From Streptomyces roseoverticillatus (GTDB lineage Bacteria > Actinomycetota > Actinomycetes > Streptomycetales > Streptomycetaceae), in contig NZ_JOFL01000003.1 in the NCBI RefSeq assembly GCF_000719265.1, positions 124,001 through 188,000 on the forward strand: a stretch of DNA of 64,000 nt. Direction: 5' to 3'. The position numbers were made by a program, and so were the translations under genes. Below are positions 1 to 9,115 of the stretch, piece by piece; the stretch's first letter is position 1, and the number at the start of each line of letters is the position of its first letter. The notes below the pieces were generated by a model. It was not told where the DNA came from. It was given only the letters and a program-made list of their open reading frames with translations, and did not search any database.

Positions 1-1
1 G

Positions 2-754
2 GCGCGGCCGCAGAACAAGCGCGGTGAGGCCGACATCGCGGTGACGTCCGGCCACGTCGGCGAGCCGGCCATCACCGGCACCTTCGTGGACTACGAGCTC
101 TCCCCGCGCGAGTACGAACTGAGCGTCGCCCAGACCGTCCTGCGCGTCCACACCCGCGTCGCCGACCTCTACAACGACCCGATGAGCCAGCTCGAGCAGC
201 AGCTGCGGCTGACGGTCGAGGCGCTGCGCGAGCGCCAGGAGCACGAGATCGTCAACAACCGCGAGTTCGGTCTGCTGCACAACGCCGACATCAGCCAGCG
301 CATCCACACCCGCAGCGGCCCGCCCAGCCCGGACGACCTCGACGAGCTGCTCGCGCGCCGCCGCAAGACCAAGTACATCCTCGCCCACCCGCGGACCATC
401 GCGGCGTTCGGCCGGGAGTGCACCGCCCGGGGCCTCTACCCGCAGTCCATCGACGTGCTGGGCTCCTCCGTGCGCTCCTGGCGCGGTGTGCCGCTGCTGC
501 CCTGCAACAAGATCCCGATCAGCGAGTCCGGGACGAGCTCGATCCTCGCGATGCGGACGGGCGAGGACAACCAGGGTGTCGTGGGCCTGCACCAGACGGG
601 CATCCCGGACGAGTTCCAGCCGAGCCTCAACGTGCGGTTCATGGGCATCAACGAGCAGGCGGTCTCCTCGTATCTGGTGAGCGCCTACTTCTCTGCGGCG
701 ATCCTCGTGCCGGACGCGCTGGGTGTCCTGGAGGACGTCGAGATCGGCCGCTAG
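2..754 (+). CDS. Family 2 encapsulin shell protein (probably 2B), 3' part
   Basis: The reading frame is open from the window edge, so the start lies upstream. About 250 C-terminal residues are visible, with the conserved family 2 encapsulin blocks [47 protein letters not shown] and [18 protein letters not shown]. These proteins have the HK97 fold and self-assemble into protein nanocompartments. The stretch before the first block ([15 protein letters not shown]) resembles the junction after the cyclic-nucleotide-binding insertion of family 2B shells, but that insertion is outside the window, so the subfamily is inferred. 2B shells are often next to terpene cyclase genes; none lies downstream, so any cargo gene must be upstream. 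Family call sure, subfamily moderate. Confidence 0.88.
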   Translation, partial: ARPQNKRGEADIAVTSGHVGEPAITGTFVDYELSPREYELSVAQTVLRVHTRVADLYNDPMSQLEQQLRLTVEALRERQEHEIVNNREFGLLHNADISQRIHTRSGPPSPDDLDELLARRRKTKYILAHPRTIAAFGRECTARGLYPQSIDVLGSSVRSWRGVPLLPCNKIPISESGTSSILAMRTGEDNQGVVGLHQTGIPDEFQPSLNVRFMGINEQAVSSYLVSAYFSAAILVPDALGVLEDVEIGR

Positions 755-776
755 GGCGCGCCGAAGGGCGATTGTC

Positions 777-813
777 CCGGGCCGGGTCCCCCTGACGGCG
801 GGGCCCGGCCCGG
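777..813. terminator. Strong GC hairpin between convergent genes
   Basis: Left arm CCGGGCCGGGTCCCC and right arm GGGGCCCGGCCCGG pair almost perfectly around a loop of about eight bases. It lies between the ends of two convergent genes, as expected for a bidirectional terminator. There is no T-tract, which is usual in Streptomyces. Confidence 0.7.
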
Positions 814-826
814 CGGCGCGGACCGC

Positions 827-1021
827 TCAGGGGCGTACGCCGCTCACGATGCGTGCCGTGGTGGACAGGCCGTCGGAGATCGTCGGCGCGATGCTCGTGC
901 TCGCCAGGAGAAAGCCGAGCAGGACGCAGACCAGAGCGTTCGACACCTTCAGCGAGCCGCTCCGCAGGAACACGACCACCAGGACGAGCAACAACAGGAC
1001 CACGGAGAGCGAAATGGCCAT
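827..1021 (-). CDS. Small two-span membrane protein
   Basis: This 64-residue protein has a very hydrophobic N-terminal segment (residues 1-19, ending VFLRSGSLK) and a second segment around residues 28-45 (ALVCVLLGFLLASTSIAP). I recognise the pattern as a short membrane protein that recurs in Streptomyces, but know no function. It is convergent with the encapsulin gene and divergent from lysX. The ATG follows AGGAGGTTCGCC on the reverse strand, a strong ribosome binding site. No catalytic motif is visible. Confidence 0.65.
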   Translation of the reverse strand: MAISLSVVLLLLVLVVVFLRSGSLKVSNALVCVLLGFLLASTSIAPTISDGLSTTARIVSGVRP

Positions 1022-1163
1022 GGCGAACCTCCTGGGTGGTGCGGTTGTCCGTCAGTCTGGCCCACCGGGCGCCCCGGGCCGCGGCGCCGCGTGTACTCCA
1101 TTCAGGTACGAGCGACTTCGTCCGGGCCGCCGCTCTCGGCAGGCAGGCCGCCCGCAGGGTGCC

Positions 1164-1169
1164 TAGGCT
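1164..1169 (+). promoter_or_regulatory. -10 element for leaderless lysX transcript
   Basis: TAGGCT is followed by six bases and then the ATG, so transcription would begin at the start codon. No convincing -35 or Shine-Dalgarno is seen. Several other genes in the window have the same geometry. Confidence 0.45.
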
Positions 1170-1175
1170 GGCGGA

Positions 1176-4100
1176 ATGAGCCGCACAGCCGCCGACAGCA
1201 GGCCTTCCGCGGAGCGGCCCGCCCCGGCTCCCAAGGGCCGTGAGGGCGGGGAGCGCGAGTCCGCGTGGCGGCGGCTCCTGCACCGGGTCCCCAATGGTTT
1301 CGCGGTCTTCTTCGGCGCCCTCGGCCTGTTCTGTGCCATCACCTCGCTGATCGTGCCGCTGCGGCGGGCGGTGGGGCCGCTGACGGACGCGCTCGACACG
1401 CTGACCGTCCCCACGGCCCCGAACCTCGCGTACGCCGTCTTCCTGCTGCTGCTCGCGACGGCGATGGCCGCCCGCAAGCGGGTCACCCTCTGGTTCGTCC
1501 TGGCGTATCTGACGCTGCTGCTGATCGCCGACGCCCTGCTGCTGGCGGTGGGCTACTGGGACACGATCCCCTCGCTGGTGCTGTGCGTGGCGGCGATGAC
1601 GCTGCTGGTCCTGGCCCGCCGGGAGTTCTACGCGGCGTCGCGCCGGGGGGCGTTCCTGCGCGCGCTGCTGGTGCTGGCGGCGGGGCTCACCGTGGCGATC
1701 CTGGTGGGCTGGGGCCTGGTGTCGCTGTTCCCGGGTTCGCTGGAGCGCGGGGCGGGGAACCGGCTGCTGTTCGTCGCCAACAAGGTGTGCGGCGGGCTGG
1801 TGAGCGGCCGGCACTTCACCGGCCATCCCCCGCACTGGCTGTACTTCCTGCTCGGGCTGTTCGGCGCGCTGGCGCTGCTGAACGCCGCCATGGCGCTCTT
1901 CCGCTCGCAGCGCCTGGAGGCAGCGCTGCACGACGACGAGGAGCCCCGGATCCGCGCCCTCCTGGCCCGCTACGGCGGCCAGGACTCGCTCGGCTACTTC
2001 GCGACGCGCCGGGACAAGGCCGTGGTCTTCTCCCCCAGCGGCAAGGCGGGGGTGACGTACCGGGTCGAGGCGGGCGTCTGCCTGGCCTCGGGCGACCCCC
2101 TGGGCGATCCGGAGGCATGGACTCCGGCGATTGACGCCTGGCTGGAGGTCGCGGGCCGCTACGGCTGGCAGCCGGCCGTGATGGGCGCCAGTGAAGCGGG
2201 GGCGAAGGCGTATGCCCGCTCGGGGCTGGGCGCGCTCCAACTGGGCGACGAGGCGATCCTGCAGGTCGCCTCGTTCGACCTGGACGGGCGCGAGATGCGG
2301 GTGACGCGGCAGGCCGTGCACCGGGTCGAGCGCACCGGCGCCTCCGTGCGGGTCCGGCGGCACTCGGCGCTCACCGACGAGGAGATGGGCGAGGTCATCC
2401 ACCGGGCGGACGCCTGGCGGGACACCGAGACCGAGCGGGGCTTCTCGATGGCGCTGGGCCGGCTCGGCGACCCGGCCGACGGCGACTGCCTGCTGGTGGA
2501 GGCCTTCGACAGCGAGGGGACGATGATCGCCCTGCTGTCGTTCGTGCCGTGGGGCCGGGACGGGGTCTCGCTGGATGTGATGCGCCGCGACCGGGCCGCG
2601 CCCAACGGCGTCATGGAGTTCATGGTCGCGCAGCTGTGCGCGCAGGCCGGGCGGTTCGGCGTCAAGCGCATCTCGCTCAACTTCGCCGTGTTCCGCTCCG
2701 CGTTCGAGGAGGGGGCGCGGATCGGGGCGGGGCCGGTGCTGCGGCTGTGGCGCAAGCTGCTGCTGTTCTTCTCCAAGTGGTGGCAGCTGGAGGCCCTCTA
2801 CCGCTCGAACGTGAAGTACAACCCGGAGTGGCACCCGCGGTTCCTCTGCTACGCCGACGCGGGTGCGCTGGCGCGGATCGGGCTGGCGGCGGGCATCGCC
2901 GAGGGCTTCGTCGCGGTGCCGAGCCTGGGCCAGCTGTGGAGCCGGGGCCGGGCCAGGGGCGTCACCAGCCCGGCGTCCACGGCGGGCCTGCCGCCGCTCT
3001 CCGAGCTGGGTCTGGAGGCCGGCGCCGAGGAGGCCGGGGCGGACGGGCTCGCGGGGCTGCCGGAGCAGGTGCGGGTGCGGCGGCGGAAGCTGGAGCTGCT
3101 GCGGGCGGCGGGCGTGGACCCGTATCCGGTCGACGCCCGCCGTACGCACACGCTCGCCGCGATCCGTGCCGCCCACGCGGGGCTCCCGCCGTCGTCGCGC
3201 ACGGGCGAGCGGGCGACCGTGGCCGGCCGCGTGCTGCTGGTCCGCAACCACGGCGGGGTCGCGTTCGCCGTGCTGCGTGACTGGTCGGGCGACCTGCAGC
3301 TGACGTTCGCCCGCGAGGACTGCGGGCGCGAGGGCCTGCGGCGCTTCGCCACGCACATCGACCTCGGCGACCACGTCGAGGCGGAGGGCGAGATCGGCAC
3401 CACCGACCGCGGCGAGCTCACCGTCTTCGTGAGCAGCGCCCGGATGACCGCCAAGTGCCTGCGCCCCCTGCCCGACAAGCGGCACGGCCTGAGCGATCCC
3501 GAGGCGCGGGTGCGGATGCGCTACGTGGACCTGGCGGTCTCGCCCGAGGCGCGGCGGACGGTGCGGGCCCGCAGCGCGGCCGTGCAGGCGCTGCGCCAGG
3601 GGCTGCTCGACCGCGGGTTCCTGGAGGTCGAGACGCCGATGCTGCAGCAGATCCACGGCGGCGCGAACGCCCGGCCCTTCACCACCCACATCAATGCGTA
3701 CGACCTCGACCTGTATCTGCGGATCGCGCCGGAGCTCTATCTGAAGCGGCTGTGCGTGGGCGGCATGGAAAAGGTCTTCGAAATGGGCCGCACCTTCCGC
3801 AACGAGGGGGTTTCGTACAAGCACAATCCGGAATTCACGATGCTGGAGGCGTATCAGGCGTTCGCGGACTACGACGTGATGCTCGACCTGACGCGCGAGC
3901 TGATCCAGGCCGCGGCGGCCGCCGCCCACGGGTCGGTGGTGGCCCTGCGGCCGGACGCCGGCGGGAAGCTCGTCGAGCACGACATCTCCGGGCCGTGGCC
4001 GGTGAAGACCGTCTACGGCGCGGTCTCGGAGGTCCTCGGCGAGGAGGTCGGTGCGGATACGCCGGTGGGGGTGCTGCGGCGGCACTGCGACGCGGCGGGG

Positions 4101-4535
4101 GTGCCGCACCGGCCGGAGGACGGGCGCGGGGACATCGTGCTGGAGATGTACGAGCGGCTGGTCGAGGAGCGCACGGCGCTGCCCGTCTTCTACAAGGACT
4201 TCCCCACCGACGTCTCGCCGCTGACGCGGCCGCACCGGGCCGATCCGCGGCTCGCGGAGCGCTGGGACCTCGTGGCGTTCGGCACGGAGCTGGGCACGGC
4301 GTACTCGGAGCTGATCGACCCGATCGAGCAGCGGCGCCGGCTGACCGCGCAGTCGCTGCTGGCCGCGGGCGGCGATCCGGAGGCGATGGAGCTGGACGAG
4401 GACTTCCTGCGGGCCCTGGAGTACGCGATGCCGCCGACGGGCGGGCTGGGGATCGGGGTGGACCGGCTGGTGATGTTCCTGACGGGGCTGTCGATCCGGG
4501 AGACGCTGCCGTTCCCGTTGGTGCGGAGGCGGTGA
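1176..4535 (+). CDS. lysX: LysX: lysyl-phosphatidylglycerol synthase / lysine-tRNA ligase
   Basis: This 1119-residue two-enzyme protein charges tRNA-Lys and transfers lysine to phosphatidylglycerol, making the membrane less negative and resistant to cationic peptides. Residues 1-250 hold several hydrophobic segments (MprF-like membrane domain). Residues about 252-560 are the DUF2156 lysyl-transferase domain ([10 protein letters not shown] near 503, WHPRFLCY near 552). An OB-fold starts near 680 ([18 protein letters not shown]), and a class II LysRS core follows with motif 2 FRNEG near 874, [16 protein letters not shown], and motif 3 GLGIGVDRL near 1090. Length and domain order match mycobacterial LysX. 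A housekeeping lysS is expected elsewhere. It appears monocistronic. Confidence 0.95.
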   Translation: MSRTAADSRPSAERPAPAPKGREGGERESAWRRLLHRVPNGFAVFFGALGLFCAITSLIVPLRRAVGPLTDALDTLTVPTAPNLAYAVFLLLLATAMAARKRVTLWFVLAYLTLLLIADALLLAVGYWDTIPSLVLCVAAMTLLVLARREFYAASRRGAFLRALLVLAAGLTVAILVGWGLVSLFPGSLERGAGNRLLFVANKVCGGLVSGRHFTGHPPHWLYFLLGLFGALALLNAAMALFRSQRLEAALHDDEEPRIRALLARYGGQDSLGYFATRRDKAVVFSPSGKAGVTYRVEAGVCLASGDPLGDPEAWTPAIDAWLEVAGRYGWQPAVMGASEAGAKAYARSGLGALQLGDEAILQVASFDLDGREMRVTRQAVHRVERTGASVRVRRHSALTDEEMGEVIHRADAWRDTETERGFSMALGRLGDPADGDCLLVEAFDSEGTMIALLSFVPWGRDGVSLDVMRRDRAAPNGVMEFMVAQLCAQAGRFGVKRISLNFAVFRSAFEEGARIGAGPVLRLWRKLLLFFSKWWQLEALYRSNVKYNPEWHPRFLCYADAGALARIGLAAGIAEGFVAVPSLGQLWSRGRARGVTSPASTAGLPPLSELGLEAGAEEAGADGLAGLPEQVRVRRRKLELLRAAGVDPYPVDARRTHTLAAIRAAHAGLPPSSRTGERATVAGRVLLVRNHGGVAFAVLRDWSGDLQLTFAREDCGREGLRRFATHIDLGDHVEAEGEIGTTDRGELTVFVSSARMTAKCLRPLPDKRHGLSDPEARVRMRYVDLAVSPEARRTVRARSAAVQALRQGLLDRGFLEVETPMLQQIHGGANARPFTTHINAYDLDLYLRIAPELYLKRLCVGGMEKVFEMGRTFRNEGVSYKHNPEFTMLEAYQAFADYDVMLDLTRELIQAAAAAAHGSVVALRPDAGGKLVEHDISGPWPVKTVYGAVSEVLGEEVGADTPVGVLRRHCDAAGVPHRPEDGRGDIVLEMYERLVEERTALPVFYKDFPTDVSPLTRPHRADPRLAERWDLVAFGTELGTAYSELIDPIEQRRRLTAQSLLAAGGDPEAMELDEDFLRALEYAMPPTGGLGIGVDRLVMFLTGLSIRETLPFPLVRRR

Positions 4536-4551
4536 CAGCGAGCCACCCCTA

Positions 4552-4585
4552 AAAGAAATCCTTTGAGAATGGGATAGAATTCTTT
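4552..4585. other. AT-rich imperfect inverted repeat upstream of exporter promoter
   Basis: AAAGAAATCC and GGATAGAATTCTTT form an imperfect inverted repeat in an unusually AT-rich island between lysX and the EamA transporter, just upstream of a recognisable promoter. It could be an operator for the transporter gene or the lysX terminator; the sequence does not decide. Confidence 0.35.
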
Positions 4586-4587
4586 AT

Positions 4588-4616
4588 TTGCCTTATAGAT
4601 CGGCCGTTGTTAGCTT
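4588..4616 (+). promoter_or_regulatory. Promoter of EamA transporter gene (leaderless)
   Basis: A -35 TTGCCT (4588-4593) and -10 TAGCTT (4611-4616) are separated by 17 bases. Six bases follow before the ATG at 4623, predicting a leaderless transcript; there is no Shine-Dalgarno. Confidence 0.55.
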
Positions 4617-4622
4617 GCCGGT

Positions 4623-5561
4623 ATGACCTCGGAACAGCGCACCAGAATCCCGTGGATACCCATGGCGGCGACCGCGCTGCTGTGGGGTTCCGCGTTCACC
4701 GCCATCCAGGTGGCGCTGCCGGACTACTCCCCGGCCTCCATCGCGCTCCTGCGCATGGCCATCACCGTCGCCCTCCTCCTGCCGTGCCTGTTCCTCGGGC
4801 ACATCGGCCGGCTGCGGCGCTCCGACGCGCTGCGCATGGCGGCCTTCGGGCTCACCGGGATGACGGCCTATCAGGTGCTGCTGTGCGCCGGCGAGCAGAG
4901 CGTGGACGCGGGCACCGCGGCCATGCTGATCGCCGCTTCCCCGGTCTTCACCACCGTGCTCGGCATGGCCTTCCTCGGCGACCGGCCCGGCCGGCGGGGC
5001 CTCGCCGGCCTCGCCGTGGCGCTCACCGGCGCGCTCGCCGTCGCCGTGACCTCGGGCGGTGGGAGCGGTTCGCTCATGGGCGCGCTCATGGTGCTGGGCG
5101 CCGCCGCCACGCAGGCGACGTCGTTCGCGCTGCAGAAGCCGCTGCTGAAGAAGTACTCGGGCGCGGAATGCGTCTTCTACGGCAGCCTGTTCGGCATGCT
5201 GCCGCTGCTGCCGGCGGCCCCCGGCGCGGTGGGGCAGATCGCCGCGGCCGACGGGCACCGCACGCTGGCCGTGCTGTGGCTGGGCGTGGGCTGCACGGCG
5301 ATGGCCTTCTGGACCTGGTCGCGGACGCTGCGGGCCACGACGGCGTCCACGGCGTCGCTGGTGCTGTACGCGGTGCCCGTTGCCGCGCTGCTCCTGGACG
5401 CGCTGTTCCTGGGGAACCTGCCGTCGCTCAACGCGGCCGGAGGCGGGCTGCTGGTCCTGGCCGGTGTCGCCGTGGCCGCGGTGCGGAGGGCGCCGAAGGC
5501 GCCGGAGCCGGAACAGGCAGAGGCCGCCGTCGAGCGTGAGCTCGTGGGCAGCAAGCGCTAG
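4623..5561 (+). CDS. EamA/DMT family transporter
   Basis: This 312-residue protein has about ten hydrophobic segments arranged as two EamA repeats, the drug/metabolite transporter fold. The typical opening (residues 9-30, WIPMAATALLWGSAFTAIQV) and the internal repeat ending (TASTASLVLYAVPVAALLLD) are present. Family members export amino acids, metabolites or toxic compounds; the substrate cannot be read from sequence. The gene stands alone, with its own promoter and an AT-rich inverted repeat upstream that hints at specific control. It converges on the ABC operon across a dispersed repeat containing a hairpin. Confidence 0.85.
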   Translation: MTSEQRTRIPWIPMAATALLWGSAFTAIQVALPDYSPASIALLRMAITVALLLPCLFLGHIGRLRRSDALRMAAFGLTGMTAYQVLLCAGEQSVDAGTAAMLIAASPVFTTVLGMAFLGDRPGRRGLAGLAVALTGALAVAVTSGGGSGSLMGALMVLGAAATQATSFALQKPLLKKYSGAECVFYGSLFGMLPLLPAAPGAVGQIAAADGHRTLAVLWLGVGCTAMAFWTWSRTLRATTASTASLVLYAVPVAALLLDALFLGNLPSLNAAGGGLLVLAGVAVAAVRRAPKAPEPEQAEAAVERELVGSKR

Positions 5562-5564
5562 GTC

Positions 5565-5609
5565 TTCGGGGCTCCGCCCCGGACCCCGGTCCTCAAACGC
5601 CGGACGGCT
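5565..5609. repeat. Dispersed 45-bp intergenic element, copy 1 (with hairpin)
   Basis: It begins with hairpin CGGGGCTCCGCCCCG, then GGACCCCGGTCC, then a CCTCAAACGCCGGACGGCT tail. A second copy at 17196-17240 matches 43 of 45 bases. The same sort of element recurs in Streptomyces genomes at gene ends. Here it sits between convergent genes, probably acts as terminator, and its tail supplies the stop and last codons of the reverse-strand ABC ATPase. Confidence 0.7.
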
Positions 5610-6273
5610 CTATTTTTTGTGGGCTCAGCTCGTCCCAGTGCACCGTTTCGTCGCACCAGCGGTCCAGCAGCACCTTGTCGTGTCCCACGGCCAGCAGTCC
5701 CGCGCCGCTCTCGGCCCGGTAGTCCTCCACGACCGCCACGAGAGCGGCCGTCGTCGACGCGTCCAGCATCGCCGTCATCTCGTCGCAGATCAGCCAGCGC
5801 GGGCGCAGGACGAGGGCCCTGGCCAGGCAGGCGCGCTGCAGCTGGCCGTCGCTGACCTCGTGCGGCCGCCGCCGGAGGAGTTCCCCGGAGAGCCCGACGC
5901 GCTCGGCCAGTGCGGCCACCGCCGCTGCCGCCTCGCCCCGCCGGCCGGTCGCCCGCAGCGGCTCCGCGATCAGGTCGGCGAGCCGCATGCGCGGGTCCGC
6001 GGCGAGCCGGGGCTGCTGGAAGACCACGCCGAAGGCGGTGCGCTGCTCGCGCGTGGCGCGGTGGCGCGCGCCCCGGGCGAGGTCGCCGTCGACGACGACC
6101 GTGCCGGAGTCCGGCCGGTGCAGCAGGGCGGCCACCCGGGCGAGGGTGGACTTGCCGCAGCCGCTCGGGCCGAGCAGGCCGACGGCCCGGCCGGACCCGA
6201 TCGTCAGGGAGACGCCGCGGACGACGGGCCTGCGCGGGTCGTACCCCGCGGTGATGCGGCTCAGCTCAAGCAC
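5593..6273 (-). CDS. Peptide/nickel-type ABC importer, second ATPase (DppF/NikE-like)
   Basis: This 226-residue ABC ATPase powers the importer encoded upstream. Walker A is GPSGCGKSTLA. The signature is atypical (VSDGQLQRACLARAL instead of LSGGQ) and Walker B is LICDEMTAMLD rather than DEPTSALD, so it may be the less active partner of a heterodimer. It is shorter than OppF and lacks the C-terminal oligopeptide domain. A longer in-frame extension exists, but GTG at 6273 is preferred: GGAGGAG lies seven bases upstream and the start overlaps the previous stop by eight bases. The last residues lie inside the dispersed repeat. Confidence 0.88.
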   Translation of the reverse strand: MLELSRITAGYDPRRPVVRGVSLTIGSGRAVGLLGPSGCGKSTLARVAALLHRPDSGTVVVDGDLARGARHRATREQRTAFGVVFQQPRLAADPRMRLADLIAEPLRATGRRGEAAAAVAALAERVGLSGELLRRRPHEVSDGQLQRACLARALVLRPRWLICDEMTAMLDASTTAALVAVVEDYRAESGAGLLAVGHDKVLLDRWCDETVHWDELSPQKIEPSGV

Positions 6274-7300
6274 GCGAGGTCTCCTCCGGATGGTGGCAGG
6301 CGACGCCGCCGACGGTCGCCGGGAGCGTCCCGCAGCGGTCGCTCGCGCGTGCGCAGCGGGCGGCGAAGGCGCAGCCGGCCGGCAGGTCGCCGAGTTCCGG
6401 GGGCATGCCGGGGATCGGGGTGAAGGCGCGCTCGGGGAGGGCATCGAGCAGGGCGCGGGCGTAGGGGTGGCGGGGGCCCGGCTCGCCGAAGAAGGCGGGA
6501 GCGTCGGAGATTTCCACAAGGCGGCCCGCGTACATGACGGCGACGCGGTCGGCGATGCGCCGGGCCGCCGCGAGGTCGTGGGTGATCATCAGCAGGGCGC
6601 GGCCGGCGTCGGCGTGCCGCCGCAGTTCGTCCACCGTGCGGTCGACGAGCTCGCGGTCGAGGCCGGTCGTCGGCTCGTCGGCGAGCAGGAGCGGGGCGTC
6701 GCCGACGAGGGCGAGGGCGGTGGCCGCGCGCTGCGCGAGGCCGCCGGAGAGCTGGTGGGGGTGGCGGTCCAGGTGGGTGGCGGGGAAGGCCGCCCGCTCG
6801 GCGGCGGCTTCGGCCGCTGCCCGCAGCCCGGCCCTGGGGACGCCCGTCAGCTCCCGGACGGTCTCCTCCAGCTGGGAGCGCACGGTGCGGACGGGAGTGA
6901 GGTGCGCGGAGGGGCTCTGCGGCACGAGGCCGATGCGGCGGCCGCGTACGGTGCGGGCGAGCGTGCGCTCGTCGGCGGTGAGCAGGTCCAGGTCGCCGAG
7001 GAGGGCCCGGCCGTCGGTGCGGGCGTTTCCGGGCAGGAGGCCGAGGAGCGCCGAGGCCAGGACGGACTTGCCGCAGCCGCTCTCGCCGATGAGGGCCAGG
7101 CATTCGCCGGGGCCCAGCTCGAACGAGGCGTCGGTGACGGCGGCGATCCGCCGCCCGCCGCGCATCCGGAACCGTACGGAGAGGTTCCGTACGGACAGGA
7201 CGGGGCCGGAAGATACGGGGCTGGACGATGCAGGGCCGGACAGGACGGGGCTGGACGATGCGGGGCCGGACAGACCGGGGCCGGACAGTTCGGGGCTCAC
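6266..7300 (-). CDS. Peptide/nickel-type ABC importer, first ATPase (DppD/OppD-like)
   Basis: This 344-residue ATPase has Walker A (GESGCGKSVLASALLG), signature LSGGLAQRAATALAL, Walker B LLLADEPTTGLD and the C-terminal oligopeptide/dipeptide transporter domain (PRHPYARALLDALPE, then a four-Cys region CAFAARCARASDRC). The GTG at 7300 overlaps the preceding TGA by four bases. About 30 extra N-terminal residues are low complexity, with LSGP and SSSPV repeated; the conserved fold only starts at VLSVRNLSVRF. It is the fourth gene of a reverse-strand operon. Confidence 0.88.
   Translation of the reverse strand: MSPELSGPGLSGPASSSPVLSGPASSSPVSSGPVLSVRNLSVRFRMRGGRRIAAVTDASFELGPGECLALIGESGCGKSVLASALLGLLPGNARTDGRALLGDLDLLTADERTLARTVRGRRIGLVPQSPSAHLTPVRTVRSQLEETVRELTGVPRAGLRAAAEAAAERAAFPATHLDRHPHQLSGGLAQRAATALALVGDAPLLLADEPTTGLDRELVDRTVDELRRHADAGRALLMITHDLAAARRIADRVAVMYAGRLVEISDAPAFFGEPGPRHPYARALLDALPERAFTPIPGMPPELGDLPAGCAFAARCARASDRCGTLPATVGGVACHHPEETSRA
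7200..7296. repeat. Degenerate tandem repeat in 5' end of ABC ATPase gene
   Basis: Units resembling GGGGCTGGACGATGC and GGGCCGGACAG recur about every 14-28 bases and encode the LSGP/SSSPV-rich N-terminal extension. The repeat starts directly after the gene's start codon. Confidence 0.6.
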
Positions 7301-8121
7301 AGCGTCAGCTCCGATCGGCGCCTGGGGTTGAGCCGTTCGCGCCACGCGCCCGCCAGCCCGGCCACGGCCAGGGTGGGGACGATGATGAACAGCCCGGGGA
7401 AGAGCGTCGGCCACCAGTCGCCCGCCAGGAGGGAGCCGCGCGCGCTCTGGACCATGTTGCCGAGGCTCGCCTGGTGTGTGGGCAGGCCCAGGCCCAGGAA
7501 GGACAGTGCGGACTCGTGCCAGATGGCGTGCGGGATCATCAGCACCGCCGCGAGACCGGCCTGCGGCAGGACGGCCGGGAGCAGGTGGCGGACGGTCACC
7601 CGCCAGCGTGACGCGCCGCCGGACACGGCCGCGTCGACGTACGGGCGCGAGCGCAGGGACATCACCTCGGCCCGTACGATCCGGGCCGTCGACAGCCAGT
7701 GCGTGACGACGACGGAGGCGACCACGGGCCAGACGCCCGGGCGGAACATCGTGACGACGAAAATGCCGAGCAGCAGGTGCGGCACGGACGAGAAGAGGTC
7801 GACGATCCGCATCAGAACGCGGTCCGCCCAGCCGCCGAGGGCACCCGCCGCCGCGCCGACGGCCGTACCGATCACAGTGGCGGCGAGGGCCGCGGCGACG
7901 CCGACGAAGAGGGAGACGCGGAGCCCGTAGACGCTGCGCAGCAGCAGGTCGCGGCCCACTTCGTCGGTACCGAAGGGGTGCGCCCAGGAGGGCGGCTGAA
8001 GCTTTGCGGCCAGGTCGACGGCCTGTTCGTCGAGGGGAACGGCGAACGGCACGGCCAGCACGGTGAGGACGGCCGCCGCCGTGACGGCGGCGGAGACTCC
8101 GGTGCGCACGCGGTCACCCAT
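7297..8121 (-). CDS. Peptide/nickel-type ABC importer permease (DppC/OppC-like)
   Basis: This 274-residue inner-membrane subunit has about six hydrophobic segments. The OppC signature is present: HPFGTDEVGRDLLLRSVYG near the N-terminus, then an EAA-like loop (YVDAAVSGGASRWRVTVRHLLP) that contacts the ATPase. The ATG lies inside the preceding gene (eight-base overlap), and its stop overlaps the next start by four bases, so the genes are translationally coupled. Substrate unknown; peptides or a metal chelate are the usual cargo. Confidence 0.9.
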   Translation of the reverse strand: MGDRVRTGVSAAVTAAAVLTVLAVPFAVPLDEQAVDLAAKLQPPSWAHPFGTDEVGRDLLLRSVYGLRVSLFVGVAAALAATVIGTAVGAAAGALGGWADRVLMRIVDLFSSVPHLLLGIFVVTMFRPGVWPVVASVVVTHWLSTARIVRAEVMSLRSRPYVDAAVSGGASRWRVTVRHLLPAVLPQAGLAAVLMIPHAIWHESALSFLGLGLPTHQASLGNMVQSARGSLLAGDWWPTLFPGLFIIVPTLAVAGLAGAWRERLNPRRRSELTL

Positions 8122-9115
8122 CGAAGCCCACCCTCGGGTCCGCCAGGCCGTACAGCAGGTCGGACAGCAGGTTGCCCACGAGCACGGCGGCCGTCGCGAG
8201 GACGGTCAGGGCGGCGAGCAGCGGGAAGTCGACCTTGGTCGCGGCTTCCACGGTCGCGGAGGCGATGCCGGGCCAGCTGAAGACGGTCTCCACCAGCAGG
8301 GCGCCCGTGATGAGTTCGGGGACGCGGGAGCCGGTGAGGGTGAGGACAGGCAGCAGCCCGGAGCGCAGGGCGTGGCCGAGCAGGACGGTGCGTTCGCGCA
8401 GGCCGCGGGCGCGGGCGCCGCGCACGGGGTCCTCGGCCAGGGCGTCGCCGACGCCCTGGCGCACGTACAGCACGAACCAGGGCAGCTGGGACACGGCGAG
8501 CACCGCCGCAGGCAGGACGACGTGGGAGGCGATCTGGCCGGGCGTGGCGACGTCGCTGCCGGTGTCGGTGAGGCCGCCCGCGGGCAGGGCGTCGAGCTTG
8601 AGGGCGAAGAGCCAGATGGCGAGGAGGCCGAGCCAGAACGGCGGGGCGGCTTCGAGCGCGTACGCGAGCGAGGTCACGGCCCGGTCGAACAGGCCGCCGC
8701 GGCGGCGTGCCGCGAGGACGCCGAGCGCCGTTCCGACGGTGACGGCCAGGGCGAAGGCAAGGCCGCACAGCAGGACGGACCAGCCGATGCGTTCGCCGAT
8801 GACCTGGGCGACGGGCTGGCGCAGCGAGGCGGAGACGCCGAGGTCGCCGGTGAGGGCCGAGGTCAGCCAGTCCCACCAGCGGGCGGTGAAGGGCCGGTCG
8901 GCGCCGAGGTTGTCGCGCAGCTGGTCGAGGACGTCCTGGCGGGCGCCGAGCCCGGCGCTGCCCGCGTACGCCTTCGCCGGGTCGAAGGGCGAGGCGGCGG
9001 CGAGGGCGAAGACCCCGAAGGTGACGGCCGCGAGGACGGGGACGGCGGCGAGCAGCCGCCGTCCCGCCATGCGTGCCATGGGCCCCCACGGGAGCCCGGT
9101 GGTGCTGCGGGTCAC
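8114..9115 (-). CDS. Peptide/nickel-type ABC importer permease (DppB/OppB-like)
   Basis: A 333-residue permease starting with a hydrophobic helix (LLAAVPVLAAVTFGVFALA) and showing the DppB pattern: a long periplasmic loop, then QPVAQVIGERIGWSVLL and the coupling loop YVRQGVGDALAEDPVRGARA. GTG at 9115 is chosen because GTGA overlaps the stop of the binding-protein gene; a downstream ATG (MARMAG) is possible. Pairs with the OppC-like permease downstream. Confidence 0.9.
   Translation of the reverse strand: MTRSTTGLPWGPMARMAGRRLLAAVPVLAAVTFGVFALAAASPFDPAKAYAGSAGLGARQDVLDQLRDNLGADRPFTARWWDWLTSALTGDLGVSASLRQPVAQVIGERIGWSVLLCGLAFALAVTVGTALGVLAARRRGGLFDRAVTSLAYALEAAPPFWLGLLAIWLFALKLDALPAGGLTDTGSDVATPGQIASHVVLPAAVLAVSQLPWFVLYVRQGVGDALAEDPVRGARARGLRERTVLLGHALRSGLLPVLTLTGSRVPELITGALLVETVFSWPGIASATVEAATKVDFPLLAALTVLATAAVLVGNLLSDLLYGLADPRVGFDG

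Noticed and set aside
648..4235. A 1195-codon reverse-strand open frame
   Set aside because: It lies opposite lysX, whose domains are unmistakable; composition is Arg/Gln/Pro-rich shadow.
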